Assembly: GCA_022829145.1 (NCBI GenBank)
Contig: CM040741.1
Span: 50,314,180 to 50,378,179, forward strand
DNA from: Albula goreensis
Lineage: Eukaryota; Chordata; Actinopteri; Albuliformes; Albulidae
Reading direction: 5' to 3'
Length of the DNA stretch: 64,000 bases
The notes beneath the pieces are model-generated. The model was not told the origin of the DNA, did not search any database, and worked only from the letters and a program-made list of their open reading frames with translations. Of the stretch, positions 20,841 to 32,160 are shown piece after piece (position 1 is the stretch's first letter; each line of letters begins with the position of its first letter). The translations under genes and the position numbers were made by a program.

Positions 20841-23344
20841 GCACACAAAAGAACTTCCGTCAACAGCAGCACAATCGTTGTGGCACTTCAATGTCCTGCC
20901 ACTGTCCATATTTACTGCCACTGACCATATTCCCACTTTTTAAGTGAGGAGATGATTGAGACAGTCAAGTCAAGAGTCTGGGAGAAGAAGATTCAAAGCG
21001 TCTTTCCCCATGTCTGAATAATTAATGAGGAAACAAAACGCAGCAGGTTGTCAGGGCACACAGTGCGATGGAAACATGCTGTGACTCTGTTTGAGTTTCA
21101 GACAGATTTCCCTTTCCTGACCAGAATACATTGCATGGTGCAAAAGCTGTGAGTGACAGTAGGCTAAATAATTTAAATGTGGAGGTTTTCTGCTACCAGG
21201 GGACTTTTTTCCAGCCGGCTTTGAGCCACAACTGTTGATTGACAATGACTGTTTGTTATTTTGAAGATTTTAAAGTGCTGTTATTACTGGGGAGAATTCA
21301 GCAGTGACCCCAGGAGGGAGGTTCTGATTGGTCATTTAGTGTCCCTCTGTATTCTTGTGAATTTAGTGTGCTGTCAATCCATGGGAGTTTCACAGAAGTA
21401 AATGCAGAATTCATATGATTAAAATTACAAAATCCCAGGGATTTTCATATCAGCCTTCCTTACTACCAATACACAAATACCGATCCAAGTCAACTCTTAC
21501 TAATCCATTTTCTATATCATTCAAATGTACTCAATGGGCTTCATGTTGTGTATACAAAAACCCCTCATTGGATCAAAACCCTCACAAACACAGCTGTTGC
21601 TAGGGTCGAGTGATATCTTGGAACAGGGCAGACCTGTGCGAAGCTGTTGGTCCGAGGTCAGTATTTTAATGCAGTTTAAGAGGGTTGAAAACACTGAAAA
21701 AAGGTAACAGAAATGTTGTTTTAGGGCAGACACAGCCATGTATCTACAAAGCAATAAGTCCTCCACAGAGGGCAATTGGTGAAAAATGTATGCTTGTTAA
21801 TATTGCAGAAACCTCTGCATGTCACTAGATGCTGGCTCAATAATATGACCCACAAGGCTGAGATACATAGGGGGTCATTTTGGCATGCGATTCTGATCAT
21901 GCACCCATTGTTTTTGGGTATCAGTGCCAACAATGCTGGCTGTTGGTGGATTCACTGATTAGGTCAGGACAGATTAATGATGCAACTCAGCGCAACATCA
22001 GATTTGCTTGGTGACTACCAATCTTTGCTGTGACTGACCTCACTCACCTCTGTGTTGGTGTAAATGGTCAGTCAATTAGTTTATGTTTTAGTTTGATTTG
22101 ACACAGCAGCAAATTACATCTGGAAAGATTTCAGAGCCTCACATAATCAATCATTTGCATTTACTGTGCAGCAGTAAATTAAGGAATGGGCCCTTTCAAC
22201 AAAATGACTGCAAAGAGTAATAATACTAAATTACTCATTCAAATATCCTTTGAATGGTCTTAAAATCAAGATGGGTTGATTTTGCACAATGTAATCAGAG
22301 CCACACCCAATGAATGACTGGCTATTACAGCGCAAAGTGGCAGTGACATTTGAGAAATTGTGTGATAACTCATAAATTCTTAAATAAAGCTGGTTGTGTG
22401 TGTCTTTAAAGTATAGGCAGCCAATACTGATAGACTGAATAGATGTTTCTACTCACCACTGAATTGATCAATTTAAAGCAGTTTACAACACAGTTAACTG
22501 ACCTGACCTGGTATGTTGGATAAAAACAGGAGATACTGTGGCACCTTAAGTCCAGTGTTGGGGAAACATGCTTTTAAGTCTTCTACTCTAGAGGAGTTAT
22601 GCCATATATGTAACCAATAGGTAACAGTAAACATTAACAATTAAGGTTTTCAGAACTACTCAGTGGAAATAACGCAACAGTTGGTTCAGCAATTTCAGAA
22701 GTCCTCAAAATGTCATCCTTTTAAGGGTAACTTACTTATTTGTTCTTGACTCTGAATATTATAAAAAAAATTGCACAAACAATGTCAAAGTGATATTTTT
22801 TGATATTTCATGTCATTTCATGCTTTTTTTACTCCGTAATTCATAATTTGCAGTGTGTCTAAAATGCTAAAATAGCAACAAATCTAGTAGGATACAGAAA
22901 AAAGAAGCCCTCAAGATTAATCTTTTTATGTGTTTGATGTGTTTGTATGGTAAATCATTGTAAACATATAAAAAACAACATTAACAGTATTTCAGTCCAT
23001 TATATGTACAATTTTATAAAAGTCCATTATAGACTAAATATAAATGGCATATTTTGACATGCAGACACAGAACACACTGTTATGGACACGGCTAACTGTT
23101 CTCATTCTCCCATGATCCCTAGCTTCTCTCTCCCTCCTGCTCTCTCTCCAGACTAAATCATTCTGTGGGTGAAAGACAACAGAGAAAGTTCAACAGTCAA
23201 AACTCTGATTATTTGAATGTAGTCCACCACTTTCAAATTATGAGGTCCTGGCTCTGTTTTAGCGTGTTGAATGAAGAAAGAAGGAGAAAGTTTTGGATAT
23301 TTTTCTTTGTCCTAATAGCTTGCCTTTGCCTGTTGGCTTGCTCC

Positions 23345-23520
23345 TGATAATTTCACGGTGTCTCAAACTTGAGATTTTTCATATCAGGGCTTCTCGCTGC
23401 GGCTGTCAGGAGAGATCATGAGGCGCCGCTTAAGTAAATATGCTTTCCGAGACCTTCCCCGGAGTTCAAATTAATGCGACGCCAGGCTCCTCCTGTGCTA
23501 GCACCTACACCAAAATGAAT
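23345..23520. promoter_or_regulatory. possible conserved non-coding element
   Basis: A complex, CpG-containing stretch (GAGGCGCCGCTTAAGTAAAT, AATTAATGCGACGCC) in an otherwise AT-rich, CpG-poor background. No open frame fits. Compositional inference only. Confidence 0.25.
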
Positions 23521-25189
23521 ACAGCTTGTCTGGAAGGAGAGAGGAGGGATGGGAGGAGGGCAGTTATGTAGGTAGAGAAAAGCAGGGGATGTGAACCAGT
23601 CCACCAGTCTTCCATGCCACTCATAGCCTCACGCTGCTCCCATTCCATTACTGTAAGCTTCAACTGAAAATATTTTCTTTGTGTCCTCAGATTACTCTTC
23701 TGCTGCTCTTCTCTCTCTGTGATCCCTCTATTTCTGCCCCACCCCGCCCTGCCTCCTCCCTTCCCATCTTTACCCTTTAAAATTTGCAGCTTGTCCTCTT
23801 ATTGGAGGTACATCAAGAACAACTTGGGGAATGATACAACAGGGTCTACTGTATCGATTGATGACATTTAGAGGCGGGAAGGATTTTTATGAATAACTTC
23901 TGAATCATTTTATCAGAACTTGGATAACTGCTCCTTGAATAAAATGTTTTTTACATCCCTCATGGTTTCCACTTAGGTTTGCACTGTTGTAAATTGCAGT
24001 ATCATTGTATATTGTCTGAATGTTTGAATCACTTTTTAAAAGTTACTGTTAGAAAGGTCTTGAAAGTTTTTTTTGTCACTTTGAAAACAATTTATAAATA
24101 ACCATGGTCTGTGGCTAACATAAGCTCTTAGGGTGCTAAATAAAATTATGTAAGGTAAATGAGTAAATAAAATAATTAAAGTGCTAAATACTAAGCCTCT
24201 CTTTCTGCCCCACTGTTGACGTCAACTTGTGCATAATTATGGATTATGGCACTGTCCACATGAGGCAATCAAAATTGACAAAGCCTACTGTGGAATAACT
24301 CTTATTTACTAGGAAATCCAAGATTGCAACCTCAAAAACCACAAGAAAGCATCTGGGGCTCAGCCTTGACCTTCACATGAGGCAGAACTCTTTTTCATCA
24401 TCTTTCTGTTTTTCAAGAATACAGTCATCACAGGCCACCTTATCCTGGGCATAATGCTGCAGCTAATCGCAGCTCAGTGGAACACTCTCTCATCATGGTG
24501 GGGGACGGAGACATTGAGCATTTAATGGGTAAAGCTTTGTAAGCTTTGATTTCTTCCTGAAATTTCAGAGAACCAGCACAAAAATGCAAAGACTTCAAGC
24601 CAACAGTGCCGGCTGCACCATGAAAACCAAATGAATAAATAAAACATGATCTGCCACAACCATAATAAATAACATAATGAAATCTGTTTCTCTTGAGCTC
24701 TGAGAGGACATACACGGTGGTGGAGAAAGGACAAATCTTGAGATTTAAGAAAAGAAGAAACAAACCACTATGGCTGAGTGAAAATGGAAGAGCTGTTGTT
24801 TCTTTGTAACAAAGGCCCCGTGTGATCAAAGGCTACATAAGGCATCTCCATGTGCTCGGTGTATCCACTGGAGAGCTTGTGTAGATGTGATTCAAGCTTC
24901 ATCCAAAGGGTCTGTGGTCTGTTCTGACTTTAAAGTACTCACAGAGATGGTGCAATTCTACCCGAGGTAAAACCCTTCCTGTAAAACACTTCAAACCCAC
25001 ATCTGGGCCTATGTCCAGTCATCAGTCTTCAGCCATTACTCTCAAGCTGTCAATCACAGTACCACAGAGGCCAGAATATGACTGACCACTAATATAAATC
25101 CATAAATCACAAAAATGATTACACAAAAACACAGAATGCCAAATCAACTCTGATAGACTGTGCTTACTAGCTTGGGAAATGGCCTTATC

Positions 25190-25365
25190 TCTGCCCTCTT
25201 ACATTACACAGCTCACATCTCGACATAATATCCTGTTATATGGGTAGGTATACTGAAGAAGGTCAGGCTAACTACTCTGCCCAAGGGCATAATTCCAAAG
25301 TCTCAGTGAGAGGATTTTGGAAGACATGACTGTATGCCACAACTCAGTGGTTGATTCTAGCTTTT
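25190..25365 (-). mobile_element. decayed SINE, minus orientation
   Basis: CTTACATTACACAGC, then TATACTGAAGAAGGTCAGGCTAA and CTCTGCCCAAGGGCATAA, line up with the reversed fish tRNA-derived SINE ('TACTGAGGCAATT...ACCTTGCCCAAGGGTACA'). Heavily diverged. Confidence 0.45.
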
Positions 25366-27169
25366 TTCCCTTAAAATGAAAGAGGATACACTCCAATGGT
25401 TTGGTCAGATTCGGAGATAAGAATCTCCTTCTAAATGTGAGAAATTTCTTTGTGACATGCAGAGAATTTAAGTAACCCTCTCCCCTTCTTATATAGAAAG
25501 GAGGAAAGAAAAAAAATATCTGGAAGTCTTAAAGACAGGGTCTTTATTTATACAAACTATATGGCCCTCAGTCCTTATGGCAAATATGTCTCCAAAATGC
25601 ATTCATGGTTCTGGTGAAGGTTTTGCTTTTTTGCAAATACTTGTGTGGATTTTTCCATGATTGTTCATGTCTTTTTACAGTTTAGCAAGAGGAAAATGCT
25701 TCCAAGTGACAAATGTTCCAAAGTAAGAACTTTTTCAAGATCTTTTCAAGCCATTGTCCTCACTGTAAAGTATAAATCAACAGCTCCCATAGTGTGGAAA
25801 TCACTGGAGAGGAATAATTGTTTATTTAGGCAAGTTAAAATCATTAAGATATTTTGCTTTGAGAATCAGACATAGCAGCATAGCCAAAAGGTCTATCATT
25901 TTTCAGCTCTTTCTAAAATGTTATAAATCATGTCACATCTTTGAATGCCTCAGTGCTTAACAAGATTTACACATTTTTCATTTAACAATTATTTTATGAA
26001 TTCTTTGAGTCACTTTCTTGAAGTGCATGTCTTTTGTCATTTCAAACACAAGCACATCATGTATTACATCATAAGTAACATGTACAGATCGCTAGCTTTA
26101 GGACACAATGGATAATTACAATTATTGTCATATATAGCCAGACCATTAATTAGGGTACCATAATGAATCTATAATAGGAAATATTTTATCATGTCTGCTT
26201 TAGGACAGGTATTGGAAAGCAGTTCATTAAGATTAATAATTTAAATAATGTTATTAATGATTTATTACTGACACAATATTTCAGAGTCTAACTTATAGCC
26301 TGACAGTCCACAGAAATCAAGAGGAGTATTTAGCCTTGCACTGAAAATAAGTTTTCCTATAACAGCTGTAAAATGGATTGACTTTTCTGTCTGTAAAAGA
26401 ATAATGCTACTGGCAAAGCTCTGTCTTTTCATTCTTCAAATTACCTGAGCCATTTTGTAACACAAATTATTGTGGATAAAAGTGTCTGCCTTTGTACAAA
26501 GATGTTCAGCTACCTTTTTAAATGCTGTATTTTATGGCAAGCTGACACAAAGGCCAAGCACTGCTCTTCAGGGTTTTACGTAGCACGAGATGTGTGCTGA
26601 AGACTTGCTCTGTCTGCTTTATAAAACACAGTGTGATGACAAGGAGCAAATTAAACAGAGAGCAGCACGCATATTTTTCAGGTGCTATTACATATTGTAG
26701 CAGTTATATGTTCCTTTCTTGATCGGTATTAACATACATGTGGTATTCATAAACAAAGCTAATGCTAATGTAGCATGTCATGAGCCATGTATTAAATATA
26801 TTTAAATGGTTTACACATTTTTCAGTCAAAAAAAATTATAACAAACAAACCACTTGACTGTAACCACTTTGGGATTGGAACACAAACCACATCTCAACAA
26901 TGCACACATTTCAAAAGGCAAACAAACAAACACACACATTCTCACTAATGCACACAAATGCATGTGCTCACACCCATAAATAATCTCTCAAATGCAAATG
27001 TGTACGCCCACATCTACGCATACTCACTCACATTCATATACATACATGCAAAAACACATGCACAAGCAGGCATGTAAATGTGGCTAGATTATCCATTAAG
27101 AATCAGTGCCAAAGTCGCAGTGGTGACTGGTACACACTGTGGCAACACGTAACCATGCAGTTTCTGGAA

Positions 27170-27440
27170 GATAGAAGCTAAGAAGGCAGCGATCCCTCCG
27201 GAGCGGCTGACATGGCGGTCCAAAGGAGGCTCATGTGGGGGCTTATTTCAGGGTTATTTTCCATGACTCTATCTGCAGATAACCCCTCGCTGAGGTAGCC
27301 TCCCATCAAGCCTGCTCTCTAATGCCTCTTCTCACTGCACGGGGAGAGGCCTCTGTAATCCACCCGTCCGTATAATACCCGTCCATCTCCAACAAGGCAG
27401 CGCTGGGGCTGAGAGGAAGTAACCAGACTCGCTCTACAAA
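27170..27440. promoter_or_regulatory. possible conserved non-coding element
   Basis: GC-richer complex sequence with CpGs (CCTCCGGAGCGGCTGACATG, CACCCGTCCGTATAATACCC) and no open frame. It stands out from AT-rich flanks. Function not known. Confidence 0.3.
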
Positions 27441-28663
27441 TCCTACAAATCCTTTTTTTTTGTATCATACCAAGGATTTGAGCATCAATCCCCCTGATCC
27501 CCGGCTTTTGTGTTAAGAGGAAGCCATGTGAAATGTCAGACTAATAATACAGTAAACTCCAGACTATTCAAGAAAAAAAGACATGCAGAAAAAAGCCTGT
27601 AGAGAGCCTTAACGCCCAAGATGAGGGGGGGCTAGCACAAGCTCAACATTTCATTTTGGTTCCACTGTGTCAGTGTACTGAAGAAGGCCAGAAAACCCAA
27701 TACCCAATAACCACTGTTTAAAAACACTGAAAACTCGATTGGGTATGGATTCACCTGCAACTGTGAATTCTGTCATTCAATCATTTATTACTTGGATAGC
27801 ATTCTAGTACCCATGCTTGGTTCCCCACAGTCAATTTTGAAAAAATGCCCATTACATGAAAATCTTGTCGGATGGCTAACATTTGTAAAATACAGCAAAA
27901 TCACTGAGTGTCAGCTATCCAGGAAACCACAGATTAAATTTTTAATTCATACAGTTCTGCCAACATTCTTTTGGCAAACAGAAAATTCTGAGGAAGTCTC
28001 AGAACCCAGATAGTTAGATTTCCATCCCTAGCATTTGGTTATAGTACTACAAACATTAAGCTTACATACATTTTCCACACACTTTTAGCATATATGAAAT
28101 TTAAAATGGATTTTTAGACTTTCAGTCCTGAGAATACCTTCTATGTATATATATATGTATATATATATTGGTAGGAGCATATATGCTTGGGCCTTCTGAC
28201 TTGGCAAAAACATTCCCATATATCATATAGATGAGAACTATGCATACACAAATTACAAAGAACAAACAACAGAAAATTAGAAGAAGAATTGTAAGAGTAA
28301 CTTAGTTCTTGAGTGACCTGTTAGTGTTAACTAAGGCATGGGCTCATGTTAGTTAACAGAACCCATGCCAGTTAAATTGTTATCAGGTTTTCTTTCTAAA
28401 GAATAAACAACTGAAGCAGAATGAGCTGCTCCTTTTCTCATAGTTATTTTCCCACACACAAACTGACTGTTTTGAGCTTATTTATGCTCATTGAACAATA
28501 TTAAAAAATATTTTCCATAAAATGTCTGGCCCAGCAAGGAGCTGGCATAATTTTGTTGATGACTAACGCTAATTATCATAAACAATGTGTAAAATGTGCA
28601 TTAATACTATTACGTCTCAGGTAGAACGCCCTTTCATGGCTCATTTATGAAGCCTGCCAGTAC

Positions 28664-29350
28664 TCATTGGCAGTTGCCACAGATAATTAGTTCTAATTTC
28701 CTTGTCTGCAACTTCAGGAGGTCACTGCATAAAGGATAATTTCTCAGATGTTTTTTCCTTGATTCAGCTTCACAATGAAAAATGAGGTTGTGTGGGAGGA
28801 AAAATACAAAACTTATTTCAAGTGAATAACTCCTGCAGCTAGGCACAAATAGACTGGGGTAATTTTCCTCTGATGTTGGAGAAGGTTTCTGAAGTGTGTT
28901 GGTCAGTGGAGCTGGGCATGCATACCAGACTCTGTACACCACTAGATACTTAGCTGCATATTTTAACTTTGAATATTCGAGCTCCCAACCATTGAAGATC
29001 CACTTCTGATGTACTGATCCACTTCTGATATATCTTATGAATATTGATAAACGGATTTGATGAAGTGCAGTACTAAGGCGGTGGTTCTGATAAGACTCAT
29101 GTTGTATTGTGAATATAAGCATAGGTAAGGGATGCTGGTAGTCAGAATGCAAAGCACAGTTTAAAGTCCAAATCACCTCTATAATGTGATATCGTTTTTT
29201 GGAAGTACAATCTATCCTATATGAAAGTTTGAAACCCACGAAAAAAACATGCATTTTTCCAGACCTTTGACAGGTGGACAGACACATGACATGTTCAATA
29301 AGGTAAAATTGCTCACCTCCACATTGAGTCTGAAATAAAAATTTAGGCAA
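28664..29350 (-). other. unexplained 228-codon open frame, possible repeat relic
   Basis: The longest open frame in the window outside the two TMEM132 last exons. It begins with ATG at 29350 and ends at 28664. The protein has no recognised domain, signal peptide or membrane helix; it is rich in Cys, His, Tyr and Ser, and codon use looks like ordinary AT-rich DNA. A frame this long is unlikely by chance in such DNA, so a relic of a transposable element or domesticated gene is possible. No splice partners or close poly-A signal were seen. An internal repeat (GATCCACTTCTGAT) occurs twice near 29000-29030. Confidence 0.2.
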
Positions 29351-29984
29351 AAGTAAGCCCTTTCAATTGATATTTTTTTCATATGTACAGATCATTGCAT
29401 TGCACTCCTGCCAATACAGTCACCTAAATGCAATTCAAAATGATATATTTTTTTATATATTTTTTTTTTAATATGTAAATTACCACATGATAATCTTCAC
29501 AAAATTTCCATAATGTGTTTATTTATTTGAATTATGCAAAACTATGGGAACCAGTGCTTTCCTGCTAAAAATGTAATGACTTTATTTCTACCAGGGATGA
29601 AGGAATCAAAATGTTCGAAAAAGGATAAACATGTTGTTGCCTCAAAAATGAAAATTGAGGGTATCCCCATTTAGTCAGAGGGATGTAACATGTTAATGAT
29701 AGGAACTGAAAATTGTGATTTTTATAGCAGACCCTTAGTAGTACCTGGTCTTCAATGGTAGTAACTCATATATATATACAGGTGTGTAGACTCAAGTAAA
29801 TTGTAAGTAGATGTATGTCCAAGGAGATTTAAAAAATCCACCAAATGAAGTCATTTCTGGGGAAAAGAACATCATACAGTCATCAGTTAAGAGCTGATTT
29901 CCTCCAGTGATTAAGCTTCATTTCACTCCCCCAAGAGCCTGCCAGCCCATCCCACCATTTAAAAAGAGCAAAGAACACATTCCT

Positions 29985-30310
29985 TTGTTCCCCTGCTGAA
30001 TTTACGTTTCTGAGACAAATTGCTGGTAATTTGTATCAGGTCCTCAGAGGTTTGGCATCCCCCTATTACCTGCTGGCTCCATTGTTTTTGTTCTTTTGCA
30101 CCATTACCTAGTTAATAATGTACTGATGCCCCAATTAAGATGTGTACACATTAGAGCCTGGCCTCATCCAGGTAGCAGATGCAGCTCAGCTGGGTGTCTT
30201 TAATGCACAGCAGTACCATATTTGCATGGGTAGGTGTTAATTAAACACCTCTGGGACCTGAACGCAGCAGAGTGAAGCCCTCCCATTAGTTAGCGTTGAG
30301 CTAAACATGC
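29985..30310. promoter_or_regulatory. possible conserved non-coding element
   Basis: About 320 bases of complex sequence containing ACCTAGTTAATAATGTACTG, GCCCCAATTAAGATG, an octamer-like ATTTGCATGGG and GTTAATTAAACACC. This density of homeodomain (TAAT) and octamer sites without reading frames resembles vertebrate enhancers. No proof from this window. Confidence 0.35.
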
Positions 30311-30349
30311 AGCAACACCCGTCATCCCACTTACAGGTAAGAAGCTATG

Positions 30350-30912
30350 ATCATCCTCCTGTGGCATGCTCCTGAACACATGAATTATAGAACCTCAACA
30401 CACATTGACAAAAACCTGTATATAGATGAAGACAATTAAATACAACTGAATGTAAGGAAAGAAAACCTAATGCACCTGAACACTGACAGAAAAAAATAAG
30501 ACACCTGATCACTTCTGCACACAGATAAATACCAAAAAAACAAATATTGCTTAAGCAACACCCCACTTTACTCAGGCCCACCACCTCTGAGTTGGAAGAC
30601 CAGCTCCTTTACCATTATACCAACTAATACTAAACAACACATCTGTCACTGTCATGTTATGACTGACATAAGTGAAGACACCTGAAACCTTATTACCATA
30701 TGGAGAAGTAGCCTACCTGGCTGCACTAAGAAGATCCTGGACACAAATGAAGACATGAACATACATTAGGGAGGACACCTGGATAGACCAGAACACACTT
30801 AAAAAACAAGTGGACACATAAAAAATATGTGGATATTCCTAATCATAAGTGAATAAAAGGGGTGCATGTGGAGTTTATCAGACACACCTGAACACCTGAG
30901 AGCACACCTGGA
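30350..30912 (+). repeat. degenerate minisatellite rich in CACCTG
   Basis: Loose copies of GACACCTGAACAC recur. CACCTG starts at 30473, 30502, 30679, 30776, 30885, 30893 and 30905. A tRNA-like SINE scrap appears to interrupt the array near 30545-30640. Confidence 0.45.
30545..30640 (-). mobile_element. possible tRNA-derived SINE head, minus orientation
   Basis: Read on the minus strand it gives GTTGGTATAATGGTAAAGGA, then GCTGGTCTTCCAACTCAGAG and GTGGTGGGCCTGAGTAAAG. The first part resembles a tRNA A-box region as used in fish SINE heads. The body was not recognised. Confidence 0.35.
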
Positions 30913-31699
30913 CATGCCCAGGCATGCCTTGGCATTCACACGTGAGTGCAAAAAGATGCTGAGTTACTGTTGTCAGATAGAGCGTGTCTGCTTTCATGTG
31001 CTGCAGTTTCCCTGCAGGTTCCTCTTCCTGTGGAGAATTCTGAATGTTCAATTTACAAAGCATGGACACACTCTGTACTGATAAACAGCAAGCCATTTAA
31101 AAATAATGTTTTGGCCTTCCTTAAAAAAAGATACAATTATTACCGCCTCATCATGCTCAAGCCAGCCACAAGCACATATCAACAGAATGGTACAGTTTAC
31201 AAAAGCATTGGTGCACCAAGGTGCATGGCTAATAATGAAATCAGGAGGGTTGCCCCTGGTACAAGCCTCCACCAAAAAGGCTGTCAGTGCCACAACTGCA
31301 TGACATCTTCAGGAAATCATTCCTTCTAAACAAGTTGCATATTGGTTTTACATAATGTATCATTATCCACAGGTGCACAGTATTGGAGCACAGCTATGCC
31401 CTACTGTAATCTTACTCTCATAAGTTCAGCTGTTAAAATTCAGATTAAAATTAATGGTGGGTAAACATGTATCCCAGATGATGCCCACCTGGCAAAAATA
31501 ATACTTCACAACAAGTTAAGCTTTGTTTAAATTTGTGGCTAAACGATTCCATCATCCATCTATGACCCTCTTCTCCATGTAGTTAAACATTCTGCATAAA
31601 CGAGTGCTGTAGCATCAATCAAACAGAGGGCTGTAACATATTGATGTGGGTTGGAGCAAAGGTAAGGTAAATCTCCTCTCTGTAAAGTGTAATGATAAC

Positions 31700-31727
31700 A
31701 TTATTATTATTATTATTATTATTATTT
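31700..31727 (+). repeat. (ATT)n microsatellite
   Basis: About nine ATT units. Confidence 0.9.
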
Positions 31728-31849
31728 AGAGCTTAGAATTGAGAAGAACAAACAAGCTTTCCTGAACATCCGCACATAACTCGGATTTCCTAAGTTGATG
31801 TGTAGGCTGTGAAATTGAGCTTCTCATAAATGTTATGTTGGAGCGAGTA

Positions 31850-32160
31850 GTGAGCCAAAACATGGTTTTTTAGACTGATGTGCCTACGGCCCTTAAATCC
31901 TCATTTGAACCATGTTGGGGGAAGGTACCGATCACTTCGAACCCGCCGCAGTTGCTGAAACGCAACACTTTGCGTAACAAATCATTCTGACGCCCAGAGA
32001 AGCAGAGGCTTCGATCTGAGAAGGCTTGCTTTGGCGCGACTTTCATAATTGAACAAGCAAGATTACCGGCCCAATTTCCAAAGCACTGCATGACCTGACA
32101 TCCTCCCAGCACAGCTAGTGTACTGACAGTTCCCATAATGCCTTACATCCTCAGTTGTCA
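31850..32160. promoter_or_regulatory. possible conserved non-coding element
   Basis: CpG-containing complex sequence (CGATCACTTCGAACCCGCCGC, GGCGCGACTTTCATAATTGA) in AT-rich surroundings. The minus-strand 88-codon frame over it shows no known domain. Inference from composition. Confidence 0.25.

Larger units (their letters stand above)
18170..28663. other. intergenic DNA, no gene recognised
   Basis: Between the two convergent genes. Within it are a pyrimidine-rich tract (19140-19370), a CA repeat (20800-20836), a SINE remnant (25190-25365) and several complex blocks listed as possible conserved elements. No spliced coding gene could be built from the open frames. Confidence 0.6.
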
